DNA of 64,000 bases from Paenalcaligenes niemegkensis (GCF_022230885.1 NZ_JAKGCT010000004.1:124001-188000); one strand, 5' to 3'. Counted from the stretch's first letter, positions 16,140 through 26,111 are shown. The notes: generated by a model not told the origin, from the sequence alone. Made by a program: numbers and translations.

Positions 16140-17372
16140 ATGTTTGTTCAAAACGCATCGGCTGAGTTTAATTCGTATCCTGATGACCTTCGCAATATCA
16201 TAAATATTGCCCTTGCCAAAGAAAATCGAGAGTGGCTGGCCTCGTGGGAGCGACTGCGCTCTACGCCTACGCCTTTGTGGGATTTGCCTGGCTTGGCAGC
16301 ACAACTGGGAGTGAGCCGCATCCAACTAAAAGATGAATCATTACGCTCTGACCTCGGGAGCTTTAAGGTGCTTGGTGCGCCCATTGCGCTTCTCAGATTG
16401 ATCTTGCGGACCAAACCCGAGGCGCATTATGTGCCCGCAAAGCTGTTTGCCGGAGGGCATGCGAACGAGCTGGCAGACCTTGTGGTGATAACAGCCACTG
16501 ATGGTAACCATGGTACTTCGCTTGCGGCAGCAGCCCTGGCCATCGGCTGTGAGTGTGTGATTGTCCTTCACGAGTTGGTCAGTCAAGAGCGCGAAGACGT
16601 TATTGCCTCGCTCGGAGCGCGGATTATTCGGGTTAAAGGCAATTACGATGATTCGGTGAAAGAAGCCGTGCGCTTGGCGGCTGAAAACGGCTGGCATGTG
16701 ATTGCTGATACATCCTCAAATGGTGACGAGACTATCCCACGCGACGTGATGCAAGGGTATTCGGTTATTGCTGATGAGATGCTAGGGCAAACGGAAGCGC
16801 ATGATGATACACCTCCGTTTACACATGTTTTTCTGCAAGGCGGCGTCGGCGGGTTTGCGGCCGGTATTTCGAGTTACATGCACGAGCGTTACGGTGCCAA
16901 TAGACCAAAGATGATCGTAGTTGAACCTCGATCCGCTGATTGTTTGTTTCAATCAGCCAAACATCAAACGCTGATGCCCGCAACCGGCTCGACTCATACC
17001 GTGATGGCAGGCCTTGCGTGCGGCGAGGCTTCACCCATTGCGTGGCGCTTTCTGCGTCATGAAATAGATGCATTTATCATCGTAGAAGAAGAGGCGGTAC
17101 AAGGGGCTATGCAGCTGTTAGCAAAAGGCGCCGATAATGATATTCCTGTCGTTGCAGGTGAGTCGGGTGTGGCAGGCCTGGTTGGTTTACGGACCATCGC
17201 TAATGATGCCGGTCTAAGGGCTCAAATTAAATTGAATAATGAGGCCCGCGTTCTTCTGATTAATACCGAAGGTGCGACCGCACCCGACATTTACGCCGAG
17301 ATGGTAGGGGCTAAAAGTGAAGAGATAAGACAAAGACAAAACGATTGGCAACGCAAGTATTCGCTTGCCTAG
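16140..17372 (+). CDS. dpaL: Diaminopropionate ammonia-lyase
   Basis: DpaL (YgeX) is a PLP enzyme of the threonine-synthase fold that converts 2,3-diaminopropionate to pyruvate and two ammonia. The 410-residue protein has the PLP lysine at K76 in DLGSFKVLGAP, the ATDGNHGTSLA segment, the glycine-rich phosphate loop LQGGVGGFAAG and a C-terminal GESGVAGLVGL. The length fits the family (about 400). ATG 16140 follows GAAGGA. An Lrp-type regulator converges from the other side and is a plausible regulator. Confidence 0.88.
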   Translation: MFVQNASAEFNSYPDDLRNIINIALAKENREWLASWERLRSTPTPLWDLPGLAAQLGVSRIQLKDESLRSDLGSFKVLGAPIALLRLILRTKPEAHYVPAKLFAGGHANELADLVVITATDGNHGTSLAAAALAIGCECVIVLHELVSQEREDVIASLGARIIRVKGNYDDSVKEAVRLAAENGWHVIADTSSNGDETIPRDVMQGYSVIADEMLGQTEAHDDTPPFTHVFLQGGVGGFAAGISSYMHERYGANRPKMIVVEPRSADCLFQSAKHQTLMPATGSTHTVMAGLACGEASPIAWRFLRHEIDAFIIVEEEAVQGAMQLLAKGADNDIPVVAGESGVAGLVGLRTIANDAGLRAQIKLNNEARVLLINTEGATAPDIYAEMVGAKSEEIRQRQNDWQRKYSLA

Positions 17373-17410
17373 GGACGGTACTGTGGGCCCGCCTTATAAG
17401 CGGCCGTGAG

Positions 17411-17881
17411 TTAGCTGACGTCTATGGGAATGGCCGTTTCGAACTTGATTTGGTTGATCATGACAGAAGTGTTGAACTTCTTGATGTGTGGGTTTTTGAA
17501 GAAGTACTTATTGCAAAACCGTTCATAATGACTCATGTCGGTTAATGAGAGCACCAATATATAGTCGTGATCTCCCGTTACGTAATAACACTGCGTCACC
17601 TCCTCAGCGTCATGCATGTCCTTTTTAAATTTGTTAGAGATGTGAGACTGCTCGCTTTCTAATGTGACCGCTACGATAATCGTAACGCGTAGGCCCAGCT
17701 TGGCCGGATCGGCGATAGCGACGTCCTTCGTGATCACTTTGTGATCCCGTAGCCGCTTGAGGCGGCGCAAGCATGAGGCCGGAGAAAGGTGCACGATCTC
17801 TGACAAGTGTGTTGCCGTCAAATTATTGTTTTTTTGAACAGCGGATAATAACTTAAGGTCAAAACTATCTAGTTCAAGCAT
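17411..17881 (-). CDS. Lrp/AsnC-family transcriptional regulator
   Basis: This 156-residue protein has an N-terminal helix-turn-helix (LDSFDLKLLSAVQKNNNL, then LSEIVHLSPASCLRRLKRL, about 4-40) and a C-terminal RAM ligand-binding domain (VTQCYYVTGDHDYILVLSL). Such proteins sense amino acids. It ends 38 bases from the dpaL end in convergent orientation, so it may regulate amino-acid catabolism here. The start ATG reads MLELDSFDLK. Confidence 0.88.
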   Translation of the reverse strand: MLELDSFDLKLLSAVQKNNNLTATHLSEIVHLSPASCLRRLKRLRDHKVITKDVAIADPAKLGLRVTIIVAVTLESEQSHISNKFKKDMHDAEEVTQCYYVTGDHDYILVLSLTDMSHYERFCNKYFFKNPHIKKFNTSVMINQIKFETAIPIDVS

Positions 17882-18292
17882 GACATAGTAGACGGATGGT
17901 GGGCGTATCCAGCGGCATCTTAGGCCCTGATGTTCACACAGCGCTTCTTCTAGCCGGCGCTAGTCTGGCCCGGTGCTTCATAAGTTTGAGTGGTGCGCCT
18001 ATTCCGCCAGAAAAGCGGATTGCCATATGAGATGCCCCGATTCTGTACGATATGTGACCATTGCGCGATAGCCGTGAGTATACAGTAAGCAATGGGATGA
18101 ACGAAAAACTCGACTCCTACAGGCAATACCAGACCCAACTTACTGAGCAGCCCGCAAGCGCGGCAATGTGTTGTTGGAAGGGTGGAGCGGCCTTGTTTTT
18201 CTCCTGGAGTTTCATATTGAGCGCAAGAAACGGGGTGCTTTAGTACTCTTGCCAAGTCAGTATGATGCGAACTGACACAACAAGAGGCAAGA
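17882..18292. other. Intergenic stretch, no recognised gene
   Basis: Between the lrp-type gene and the MFS gene lie about 410 bases. A minus-strand frame of 125 codons (17950-18327) overlaps the MFS start and has no recognisable motif; its C-terminal part reads GNPLFWRNRRTTQTYEA. I do not call it a gene. The stretch may be decayed sequence, as in the neighbouring relic-bearing gaps. Confidence 0.3.
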
Positions 18293-19527
18293 ATGAGAAC
18301 CACAGGAGGTTTCAGTCCGCCGTTCAAGCGATTGGTTTGGTCGAATTTTCTGGCTCAGGCTGCCGAGCAGATCGGTCTTGCAACAGCACCCCTGTTAGCG
18401 GTCTTTCTGTTTAACGCCAGCACCAGCGAGACGGCGACGCTACAGATGGTACAAACGCTGCCGTTTTTGTTGTTGGCCGTCCCGGCGGGCCTGTTGGCAG
18501 ATCGTTCATCCCGTAAAACCGTTCTTGCCTGTGCAGAAGCTCTGCGCGCATTTTCGTTTGCTTTGATTCTGCTGTTGCTGGCTTTGGAAAACTTAACGCT
18601 TTCAACTTTGGCGCTGCTTGGCTTTATAGGTGCCATGGGCACGGTGGCTTATAACGTAACCACGCCAGGACTGGTACCGATTTTAGTGGAAAGGCCTCTG
18701 CTTTCTATGGCAAATAGCCGCCTGGAGCTTGCTCGTAGTATTGCTTTCACCTCGGGCCCCAGTGTAGCGGGACTCGTATTCAGTTCTGTTGGCGTGTCCT
18801 TATCTTATTGCATTGCCCTGATATTTTCCTTTTCCGCCGTTAACCTCTTACGCACTTTGCCCTCCAATTCCGTCACACCAAGACAGGGCAAGTTATGGGC
18901 GCAACTGACCGAAGGGGTCTCTTTTACCTTGGCAAGTCCGCTGCTGCGGCCTGTGCTGGTCACCGCTGTTATCTTCAATACGTCGTGGTTCATCCTACAA
19001 GCGGCGTTTGTTCCCTATGCGGTCCATCACCTGGGGTTATCCGCATTTGAGGTTGGAGTCACGATGGCCTGTTATGGCTTGGGTATGATTGGTGGTGCGG
19101 TTTTAGCGCCATGGATCAGTAAAAACATCTCGTTTGGTTCGATGATCCTTTCTGGCCCTATAGGTGCATTGTTAGGTGCGATAGTAATAGCATGCACGAT
19201 TTGGTATCCGAGCTTCGCTCTTGCGTGCCTTGGTTTTTTCTTTTTGGAGCAGGGCCGATTCTTTGGACGGTGTCGACAACAACGCTTCGCCAAGCCGTCA
19301 CCCCAACTGATCTAATAAGCCGCGTTTCCGCCGTCATCATGACAATGACTTATGGAGCAAGGCCGCTTGGAGCGTTAATAGCGGCTGCTATAGCAAGTGT
19401 TTATCCTCCCGAATACTGCATTCTCGTCGCAGCAATGGGTTTTATTGCACAGTTGGTAATCATAATGAGTTCAAAAGTTCCAAAATTGACCAACGTACCC
19501 GAGACAACTCCCATCTTGTTGACCTAA
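18293..19527 (+). CDS. MFS transporter, EntS-like (frameshifted)
   Basis: This is a 12-helix major facilitator of the MFS_3/EntS type, which export siderophores or drugs. The N-half contains LAVPAGLLADRSSRKT, a form of the MFS motif A loop between helices 2 and 3. The frame breaks in the T5 run at 19241-19245; one added T joins the C-terminal part (GAGPILWTVSTTTLRQAV to the stop at 19527), giving about 411 residues. ATG 18293 follows GAGGCAAGA. The substrate is unknown. Confidence 0.8.
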
Positions 19528-19619
19528 TTCAATAACTGCACTCTCAAGTCCCATCGGGAGCCATCATGTCATCATAGACTCACCCCTCATCCCAGCCCAG
19601 TGTGGACCCAAGCAGTTCG

Positions 19620-19966
19620 CCTCGGATCAGGGAGCCGCCAGTTCGCGCAATTCGGGCATTTCGGGAAATGGTCGGCCAGTGTTGGGCGTTGATTCGAGTA
19701 ACAGAAGCTGTTGCTCGATGGTCTGACCGGCTCGTCTGGCTGCTTCCTCATCGCTGCCCAGCCAGTCGGCGCAGTGTAGCGCTATGGGTGATATGGCGAT
19801 GCATGGGAGGATAGACTTGCGCGATTACGGTATCAATATCCGTTTCCGAGAATTTCAGGCCTTTCATGACGGCTAATGCGGGCAGTTTCCGGCATACTGA
19901 ATCGACCCAGTCGATCTCCTGTGCCGTCCCCAGCAATCTAGCCATCAGGGGCTCAATGGCGGACAT
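19620..19966 (-). pseudogene. Relic of a RelE/ParE-type toxin module
   Basis: On the minus strand a frame (no single start) reads ALHCADWLGSDEEAARRAGQ, then TIEQQLLLLESTPNTGRPF and PEMPELRELAAP before a stop. This resembles the middle of plasmid-type ParE toxins, but the usual C-terminal third is absent. A second frame upstream, from ATG 19966 (MSAIEPLMARLLGTAQEIDW), is not recognised and could be remains of a partner. The fragments are out of frame with one another. Confidence 0.35.
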
Positions 19967-20035
19967 ATTGCTTATGGCTTACTGTAATCCAGCTACTGGC
20001 TATTAGACACTGTCTAATAAAAGGCGATAAGCAAA

Positions 20036-20069
20036 GAAAAAGCGCTTAAGTGATTAAACTTAAGCGCTT
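20036..20069 (-). terminator. Rho-independent terminator of the CAU tRNA
   Basis: AAGCGCTTAAG (20040-20050) and CTTAAGCGCTT (20059-20069) form a perfect 11-bp stem with an 8-base loop. Read on the minus strand it is followed by a T-rich run (TTTTTCTTT). It lies just downstream of the tRNA gene. Confidence 0.75.
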
Positions 20070-20084
20070 GATTTCTTTATCATT

Positions 20085-20161
20085 TGGTGGCGCATCCCTG
20101 ATTCGAACAGGGGACCTGCGGATTATGATTCCGTCGCTCTAACCTGCTGAGCTAATGCGCC
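20085..20161 (-). tRNA. tRNA-Met (anticodon CAT)
   Basis: The minus strand gives a 77-base cloverleaf starting GGCGCATTAGCTCAGC and ending in an encoded CCA. The acceptor stem GGCGCAT pairs with ATGCGCC, and the T arm is CCCTGTTCGAATCAGGG. The anticodon loop ATCATAA gives CAT. This is elongator Met or Ile2 (lysidine-modified); Met is preferred but the two cannot be separated with certainty here. Confidence 0.9.
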
Positions 20162-20503
20162 AAGAACGTTACTATAGCACGATTAAATTTAGAAAAGCAA
20201 GGTTTTGGCGCCCATTTATTACATTACTTTCTACTGTCATTTAGCAGGCTTTTAAAACCATTTTAAATACAAGGGCTTAGCTTAAAAGCCTCAAAAACAA
20301 CAAATACGCCTGAGCAACTCAGCCTCAATACTATCTGCTTGGCTCAAGCTTTTTTCTGCTTATTAGGCTCTTTATCCGTCTTTCTGGCTTGGAAGCTGTA
20401 GGCAGCTACGCTTATGCCCGTACAATAGGGTTTTGGCGCATCGCACTCTGCTGACGCGCCATTGTTATCGTTATTTTTGATTCTTTACGTCAGCTTTCTA
20501 TTT
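20162..20503. other. Intergenic region upstream of dbpA
   Basis: About 340 AT-rich bases between the divergent tRNA and dbpA. I see no gene and no strong hairpin. It presumably carries the promoters of both; none is clear enough to place. Confidence 0.4.
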
Positions 20504-21888
20504 ATGTCATCTCAATCTTTTAGTAGTTTATCGCTTTCGCACACGTTGCAAAGCAATTTGGCCCAGTTGGGTTTTAGCGAGATGACGCCGATTCAGGCCG
20601 AAAGCTTGCCGTTTATTCTCGAAGGTCGTGACCTTATTGCTCAAGCTAAAACCGGTAGCGGCAAGACCGCTGCTTTTGGTCTGGGTATCTTGCACAAGCT
20701 AAAGCCTGCGCGGTTTTCCATTCAAGCCCTGGTGCTGTGTCCTACGCGTGAGCTGGCAGGGCAGGTGGCCGAAGAGCTGCGCCGTCTGGCACGCTCTGAA
20801 AGCAATATCAAAATCCTGACTATCACCGGCGGGGTTCCTATGCAGCGCCAGATCGATTCCCTCGCTCATGGTGTGCATATTGTGGTGGGTACGCCAGGCC
20901 GTGTGCTGGATCATATTGCGCGGGGCACCATTGATCTGTCTCCAGTCGAAACGCTGGTGCTGGATGAAGCCGATCGCATGATTGATATGGGCTTTTATAA
21001 CGATATGGTTGAAGTGGTGGCCGCATGCCCCCCGCGTCGTCAAACGCTGCTGTTCTCTGCAACGTATCCCGAGACCATACGTAAAGACTCCGGCCGGTTT
21101 CTGCGCGATGCGATTGAAGTCAAGGTGGAGTCCTTTGTTCGTGGTTCACAAATCGAACAGTTGTTTTTTGAGGTGGAGCCCGATGCACGTTATGAGGCAA
21201 CGGCGCGTTTGCTGGGCTATTATCAGCCTGAGTCTGCTCTGGCCTTTTGTAATACCAAGGCGCAGTGCGATGGTTTGGCTAATTACCTGGTGTCGCTGGG
21301 CTTTAGTGCACTGACGCTGCATGGTGATTTAGAACAGCGCGATCGCGATGAAGTGCTGATTCAGTTTGCCAACGGCAGTTGCACGGTGCTGGTCGCCACT
21401 GATGTGGCTGCGCGTGGTCTGGATATTTCGTCGCTCGCGGCCGTGATCAATGTCGAGCTTCCGCGTGACCCCGAAGTATATATTCACCGTATTGGACGTA
21501 CAGGACGAAGTCAGGAAAAAGGTCTGGCCTTAAGTTTAAGTACGCATTTCGATACGCAAATTGCTGGGCTTATCGAAGCCTACCAACAAAAGGGTTTGCA
21601 ATGGGCCAAGCTGCGCTCCTTAAGTGTTAAAAACACACGCCCGGCTCCTGCGCCAATGGTTACCGCCGTTATTCTTGGAGGGAAAAAGATAAATTGCGCC
21701 CTGGCGATATTCTGGGCGCCTTTACCGGTGACGGGGGCTTGACGCGTGAGCAAGTCGGTAAAATTAATGTGGGTGTGGTCGTAAGTCATGTGGCGCTGGA
21801 AAGGCACGTTGCGTACGAGGCTTTGCAGCGGGTGGCAGATCACGGCATCAAAACCAAGCGTTTTAGAATGCATATTATTAGCCGTTAA
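20504..21888 (+). CDS. dbpA: ATP-dependent RNA helicase DbpA (frameshifted)
   Basis: DbpA is a DEAD-box helicase that acts on hairpin 92 of 23S rRNA in large-subunit assembly. The N-terminal domain has the Q motif (LGFSEMTPIQAESLP), motif I AKTGSGKT (about 48-55) and DEAD (VLDEADRMIDMG, near 153). The second domain has RGLDISSLAAVIN and HRIGRTGR. The frame breaks in the A5 run at 21683-21687; one added A joins the RNA-binding DbpA C-terminal domain (KLRPGDILGAFTGDGG to RFRMHIISR), giving 461 residues against 457 in E. coli. Confidence 0.92.
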
Positions 21889-21938
21889 GCTATGGGTACC
21901 ACTGCTTCAAGAATGTTGCAGCCTACTGAGGAATAAAG

Positions 21939-22094
21939 ATGAAAACAGTTAAACAAGTCGTATTGGCCATTGTCGCTGGCCTGACATTAAGCGCCTGCGC
22001 GCAGACGCCATCGTCTACAGCAGGCAGCCATTCGGGTGTACAGGTGTATGGCGAGATGGATGTGGGTGTAGGTACCCAGGAAATCCGAAACTAA
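21939..22094 (+). CDS. Small putative lipoprotein (51 aa)
   Basis: A short gene starts MKTVKQVVLAIVAGLTLSAC, a typical lipoprotein signal with lipobox LSAC (cysteine at residue 20). About 30 mature residues follow, ending EMDVGVGTQEIRN. The family is not recognised. It is preceded by GAGGAATAA and followed by a clear terminator at 22171, which supports a real transcript. It sits 50 bases after dbpA. Confidence 0.65.
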   Translation: MKTVKQVVLAIVAGLTLSACAQTPSSTAGSHSGVQVYGEMDVGVGTQEIRN

Positions 22095-22170
22095 ACCACG
22101 GGTTTTTGTTTAATTATTTTTTTTGCGTATGCCAATGGATTATTGATCTTCGGGCTGTAGCAATAAGAAA

Positions 22171-22205
22171 TGCCCCAAAGAGTAAATCGCCTTTGGGGCA
22201 TTTTT
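22171..22205 (+). terminator. Rho-independent terminator after the small lipoprotein gene
   Basis: TGCCCCAAAG (22171-22180) and CTTTGGGGCA (22191-22200) form a perfect 10-bp stem with a 10-base loop, followed by TTTTT. It ends the dbpA/lipoprotein transcript and separates it from the minus-strand gene at 22265. Confidence 0.85.
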
Positions 22206-22264
22206 GTACCGTCTGCGTTGTTGCTGTTTTGGGCGCCAGCTAATACTTATTTGGCATCCGTCAC

Positions 22265-24019
22265 TTAGAGAGTGGCATCGGGGGCCCGGGGCTTTACTGT
22301 AGGAACCACGATGGGTGCGGTCGTAGGCTGTTCATCATCTGAGGGCGGCGCGGGCATTTTAGCTTCTGGTGGAAGCTCCCGGTTACCCAGGCCGGACAGG
22401 GCTGCGCTTAAGCTGTACAAGGGTTGAAATGACTCGGCCTGAGCCATGGGCCAGCCTGTTCTAAAGATGGTTTGACGATAGCGCTCTTGTAATAGCTCGC
22501 CTTTTTCCAGGTCAGGAAACAAGGCCGATAATACCCGAACTTCGCCGTTTGTAATGCGCTGTGCGATATGGTGCGGACGCAACTGATCCGGGTGTTGCAA
22601 GCCAGCCGCTTTCAGCAGGTCGGCCAACGCTTTCAAGGTGTTGTTGTGAAAGCTGGCTACCCGTAACGACTTGTCGGAGACCACCAGGGCCTCTTGGCGC
22701 CGCGGGTCTTGGGTAGTTACGCCCACTGGGCATTTCCCGGTATGACAGGTCAGGGCCTGGATGCAGCCTACCGCAAACATAAACCCGCGGGCGCTGTTGC
22801 ACCAGTCGGCACCCAAAGCCATGATGCGGGCCATATCGAAGGCGCTGATGATTTTTCCCGAGGCGCCGATGCGTATTTGTTCACGTAACCCGATACCCAC
22901 CAAGGTGTTATGCACCAACCGTAGCGATTCGCGAAGGGGTGTGCCCACATGGTCGATAAACTCTACGGGGGCGGCGCCGGTCCCGCCTTCGGAGCCATCT
23001 ACGACGATAAAGTCAGGGGTAATACCAGTTTTAAGCATGGCCTTGGCAATGGAAAACCATTCCCAAGGGTGGCCAATCGTTAATTTGAAGCCTACGGGCT
23101 TGCCACCGGACAGCTCGCGTAAGCGTGCGACGAACTCGAGTAGTTCAATAGGCGTTGAAAAGGCATTGTGCTGGGCAGGTGAGTTGCAGTCTTGCCAGAC
23201 AGGGACGTCGCGGGCAGCGGCAATTTCAGGAGTGACTTTAGCGCCGGGTAAAATACCACCCTGTCCAGGCTTGGCACCTTGAGAGAGTTTGATTTCGATC
23301 ATCTTGATATTGTCTTGGCTGGCGCGCTCGGCAAACTTCTCGGGTGAAAAGTTACCGTGTTCGTCTCTACAGCCAAAATAGCCGGAGCCGATGTTCCAGA
23401 TGAGGTCTCCGCCGTACATGGTGTGATAGCGGCTGACGCCACCTTCGCCAGTATCATGCGCAAAGTTGCCAAGCACAGCGCCTTTGTTAAGTGCCATGAC
23501 CGCATTGGCTGAAAGTGCGCCGAAGCTCATGGCCGATATATTAAATACCGATAACGAGTAGGGCTTGGTACAGGCCGGCCCGCCGACGAGTGTACGAAAG
23601 TTGCTGTCTTTAATACTGCTCGGTGCCATGGAATGGTTCATCCATTCGTAGCCACTACCGTAAATGTCTTGCTGTGTACCAAAAGGGCGTTTGTCGTCTT
23701 GCTGCTTGGCACGTTGATACACCAGTGAGCGGTCAGCACGGGAAAAGGGCAGCTGTTGCGAGTCACTTTCAATGAAATACTGACGAATTTCAGGTCGTAT
23801 GAATTCGAATAGAAAACGTAAGTTTCCGATAACCGGGTAGTTGCGTCGAATCGCATGACGGGTTTGATTGAGGTCTACGATGCCCAACACGCAAAGGGCA
23901 ACAAACGGTATGGCGAGCAGCAACCACCATGGTGTCTGAAAAATTGAAAGTAATATAAATATCAGCGTGCCTAATAGCACTGCGTATAAGGCTGTATAAC
24001 GCGTCATTAGACGATACAT
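22265..24019 (-). CDS. Membrane-anchored FMN-binding glutamate-synthase-family protein
   Basis: This 584-residue protein matches the glutamate-synthase central (FMN/Fe-S) domain but lacks the amidotransferase part. Two hydrophobic segments lie at about 8-50. The domain carries SAMSFGALSANAVMALNKGA, IEIKLSQGAKPGQGGILPG, VDGSEGGTGAAPVEF and the cysteine-bearing ALTCHTGKCPVGVTTQDP. The family is common in proteobacteria and its substrate is unclear. ATG 24019 is chosen because GGAG lies 7 bases before it. Confidence 0.85.
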   Translation of the reverse strand: MYRLMTRYTALYAVLLGTLIFILLSIFQTPWWLLLAIPFVALCVLGIVDLNQTRHAIRRNYPVIGNLRFLFEFIRPEIRQYFIESDSQQLPFSRADRSLVYQRAKQQDDKRPFGTQQDIYGSGYEWMNHSMAPSSIKDSNFRTLVGGPACTKPYSLSVFNISAMSFGALSANAVMALNKGAVLGNFAHDTGEGGVSRYHTMYGGDLIWNIGSGYFGCRDEHGNFSPEKFAERASQDNIKMIEIKLSQGAKPGQGGILPGAKVTPEIAAARDVPVWQDCNSPAQHNAFSTPIELLEFVARLRELSGGKPVGFKLTIGHPWEWFSIAKAMLKTGITPDFIVVDGSEGGTGAAPVEFIDHVGTPLRESLRLVHNTLVGIGLREQIRIGASGKIISAFDMARIMALGADWCNSARGFMFAVGCIQALTCHTGKCPVGVTTQDPRRQEALVVSDKSLRVASFHNNTLKALADLLKAAGLQHPDQLRPHHIAQRITNGEVRVLSALFPDLEKGELLQERYRQTIFRTGWPMAQAESFQPLYSLSAALSGLGNRELPPEAKMPAPPSDDEQPTTAPIVVPTVKPRAPDATL

Positions 24020-24188
24020 GCAAAAGCTCCGAACTGCTTTAAGGACTAAAACCAAAACCTAATTTTAAACCTTAACAGAAGCAAGTCCATAACTGTAGAC
24101 AGAATAAATCAATAGATAGTAATAGCGCTTTTTGTTTTTCGAGCTAACATATATTTTTTAGACGATTATGAATGTATAGGGAACAAAG

Positions 24189-24623
24189 ATGCAGGTTGTA
24201 ACCACCTTGAAAACGGGCTCATGGAACGAGTTGGGTACCGATGCCATGCAGGTACGGAATCCTGTGTTCGTGATCGAGCAAAATGTGCCCGTAGAGCAAG
24301 AAATCGACAATGATGATGCCGTCAGCCTGCATGCTGTAATTTATAATGAGCATGGGGAACCCGTGGCTACAGGACGTTTGCTGCCGGATGGGCATATAGG
24401 CCGTATGGCGGTATTAGAGAATTACAGACGTTTGGGCTTAGGAGCTCGGCTATTACTGGGCTTGACCGACGAGGCCAGACGGCGTGGGCTGATGGAAGTC
24501 ATCGTGTCCGCACAGGTGTACGCTTGTGCTTTTTACGAAAAGGCCGGTTTTACGGTTGTAGGCGAGCCTTATATTGAAGTCGGGATTAAGCATGTGCGTA
24601 TGCGACGCGCGTTAACCATGTAA
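24189..24623 (+). CDS. GNAT-family N-acetyltransferase (ElaA-like)
   Basis: This 144-residue protein resembles ElaA-type acetyltransferases: an N-terminal VRNPVFVIEQNVPVEQEID, the acetyl-CoA loop RRLGLGARLLLGL (about 80-92), and ACAFYEKAGFTVVGEPYIE. The substrate is unknown. It reads away from the flavoprotein gene and precedes a methyltransferase on the same strand by 20 bases. Confidence 0.85.
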   Translation: MQVVTTLKTGSWNELGTDAMQVRNPVFVIEQNVPVEQEIDNDDAVSLHAVIYNEHGEPVATGRLLPDGHIGRMAVLENYRRLGLGARLLLGLTDEARRRGLMEVIVSAQVYACAFYEKAGFTVVGEPYIEVGIKHVRMRRALTM

Positions 24624-24643
24624 TGTTAGGAATGGTAATTTAA

Positions 24644-25443
24644 ATGTTTTTAAGTGACATTGATTTTTCTGAACTGTATATTCAGCATAAAAAAGTTCGG
24701 GCCGTGGAAGAACACCACTAGAAAAATGGGAAGCCCGCGCTGAAAAAATAAAAATAGGCCCTGTCGAAAATACCTATACCACTACTTTTAGCAATACCGT
24801 ACAGCTTTCCAAAAACGATACCGTTCTGGACGTGGGCTGTGGCAGTGGCGCTTTAGCCGTGCTACTGGCAAAACGAGCCAAGCATGTGCATGCATTGGAT
24901 TACAGTCCTGCCATGCTGAAAAGAGTGCAAGAGAACGCTGCTTTTCATCAGGTCAATAATATTTCAACAATATGCAAGGATTGGTACGAAAGCTGGGATG
25001 CTGTGCCGCAGTGTGATGTGGTTATTGCGTCGCGGTCTACCTTGGTGGACGATATGCAGGCCGCATTGTTACGTTTAAATCAGCATGCGCGTAAACGCGT
25101 CTATATCAGCTATCCGGCCAATCCCTATTTCGTTGATGCTCAGGTGGCCCGGATATTAGGCCGCGAAAAACAGGCTCTTCCTGATTATTTTTATATTCCG
25201 GCGATTTTGCATGCGATGGGGATCTACCCCAATCTGTCTTTTATCGAGTATCCAGGCCCATTGGCCGATACAGCAAATTTCGACGAGTTTCTGGCGCAGC
25301 TGGAAGAGGGTGAAAATCTAGGTGAATCGCAGCGATCCCGGTTGCAAGCCTGGTATGACGCTGACGTGGATAGAGCCGCAACGGGTGGCGAGCCTATACG
25401 GTGGGCACTAATCGATTGGGCGCCGCCGCACACACAGGAATAA
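24644..25443 (+). CDS. Class I SAM-dependent methyltransferase (frameshifted)
   Basis: From ATG 24644 the frame starts MFLSDIDFSELYIQHKK and hits a TAG near 24718. Adding one A in the A6 run 24689-24694 gives HKKSSGRGRTPLEKWEARA and continues into VLDVGCGSGALAVLLAKRA, the SAM motif I. The protein then runs to TAA 25443, about 266 residues. The acceptor is unknown. The stretch from 24832 alone would give a product lacking its N-terminus, so the repaired frame is preferred. Confidence 0.75.
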
Positions 25444-25458
25444 TGAGGGTAAATGCAT

Positions 25459-25947
25459 TTAAACCGTGTAGTGATTATATATTTGGGTAGCTCCAGCACG
25501 TTTTAAGTCGCTGCCCAGTATCGAGCTTTGGTGCGGGGTGGTACAGATCTTTATCAAGGCGGGCGACGAAGAAAGACGGTGAGGAGCAGGGCGAAAACGC
25601 TCTGATGGCGAAATCATACTGCCAAATGCCAGCCCTACATAGGAGCCTACGCCAAACATTGCAAATACCCATAGCAGATGCAGGTAGCCAATACTGAAGT
25701 AAAAAGCAGCAACTCCACCTAAAGCAAGGCCGCCGACTGCAGCCCCAATAAGCGGTTGCGGACGTTTGTAGGGCGCAACAAGGGTCAGACTGTCACTGTC
25801 TGTTTGGTGCACATAAATGTCGCACCCCGTCTCATTGTCGGTAGAGGCAATACTAATAAGATGTGCAGGATAGCCGCGCTGAATTAGAGTCTCGGCGGCT
25901 ACTTCGGCCGCTTCGCGAGTCTCAAACTTCCCAGTGACAGTCGTCAT
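25459..25947 (-). CDS. Membrane protein with YflT/stress-type N-terminal domain
   Basis: This 162-residue protein starts MTTVTGKFETREAAEVAAET, a ferredoxin-like fold seen in general-stress protein 17M/YflT-type proteins. Two adjacent hydrophobic segments follow at about 68-115 (GGLALGGVAAFYFSIGY and VFAMFGVGSYVGLAFG). A soluble tail ends AGATQIYNHYTV. The start at 25947 is preferred over 25989 because the domain begins there and AAGGA lies upstream. Function is not known. Confidence 0.65.
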   Translation of the reverse strand: MTTVTGKFETREAAEVAAETLIQRGYPAHLISIASTDNETGCDIYVHQTDSDSLTLVAPYKRPQPLIGAAVGGLALGGVAAFYFSIGYLHLLWVFAMFGVGSYVGLAFGSMISPSERFRPAPHRLSSSPALIKICTTPHQSSILGSDLKRAGATQIYNHYTV

Positions 25948-26111
25948 CCTAAAATTCCTTTTACAAGCAAGTTCATGATGTCGATACATGGAATTAGCAG
26001 CGACCTTAACAATATAGTGCGCTTTGTTCTACAAACTTGTTAAATATTGTTTGTATTATTCTCGGGGTTTTGCCTTGACAGAACCCTCGAGTTTAGGTAC
26101 TTGGCATGGGC

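Noticed and set aside
17950..18327. 125-codon minus-strand ORF before the MFS gene
   Set aside because: Overlaps the MFS start, has no ribosome-binding site that I can see and no recognised family; kept only as a note on the gap.
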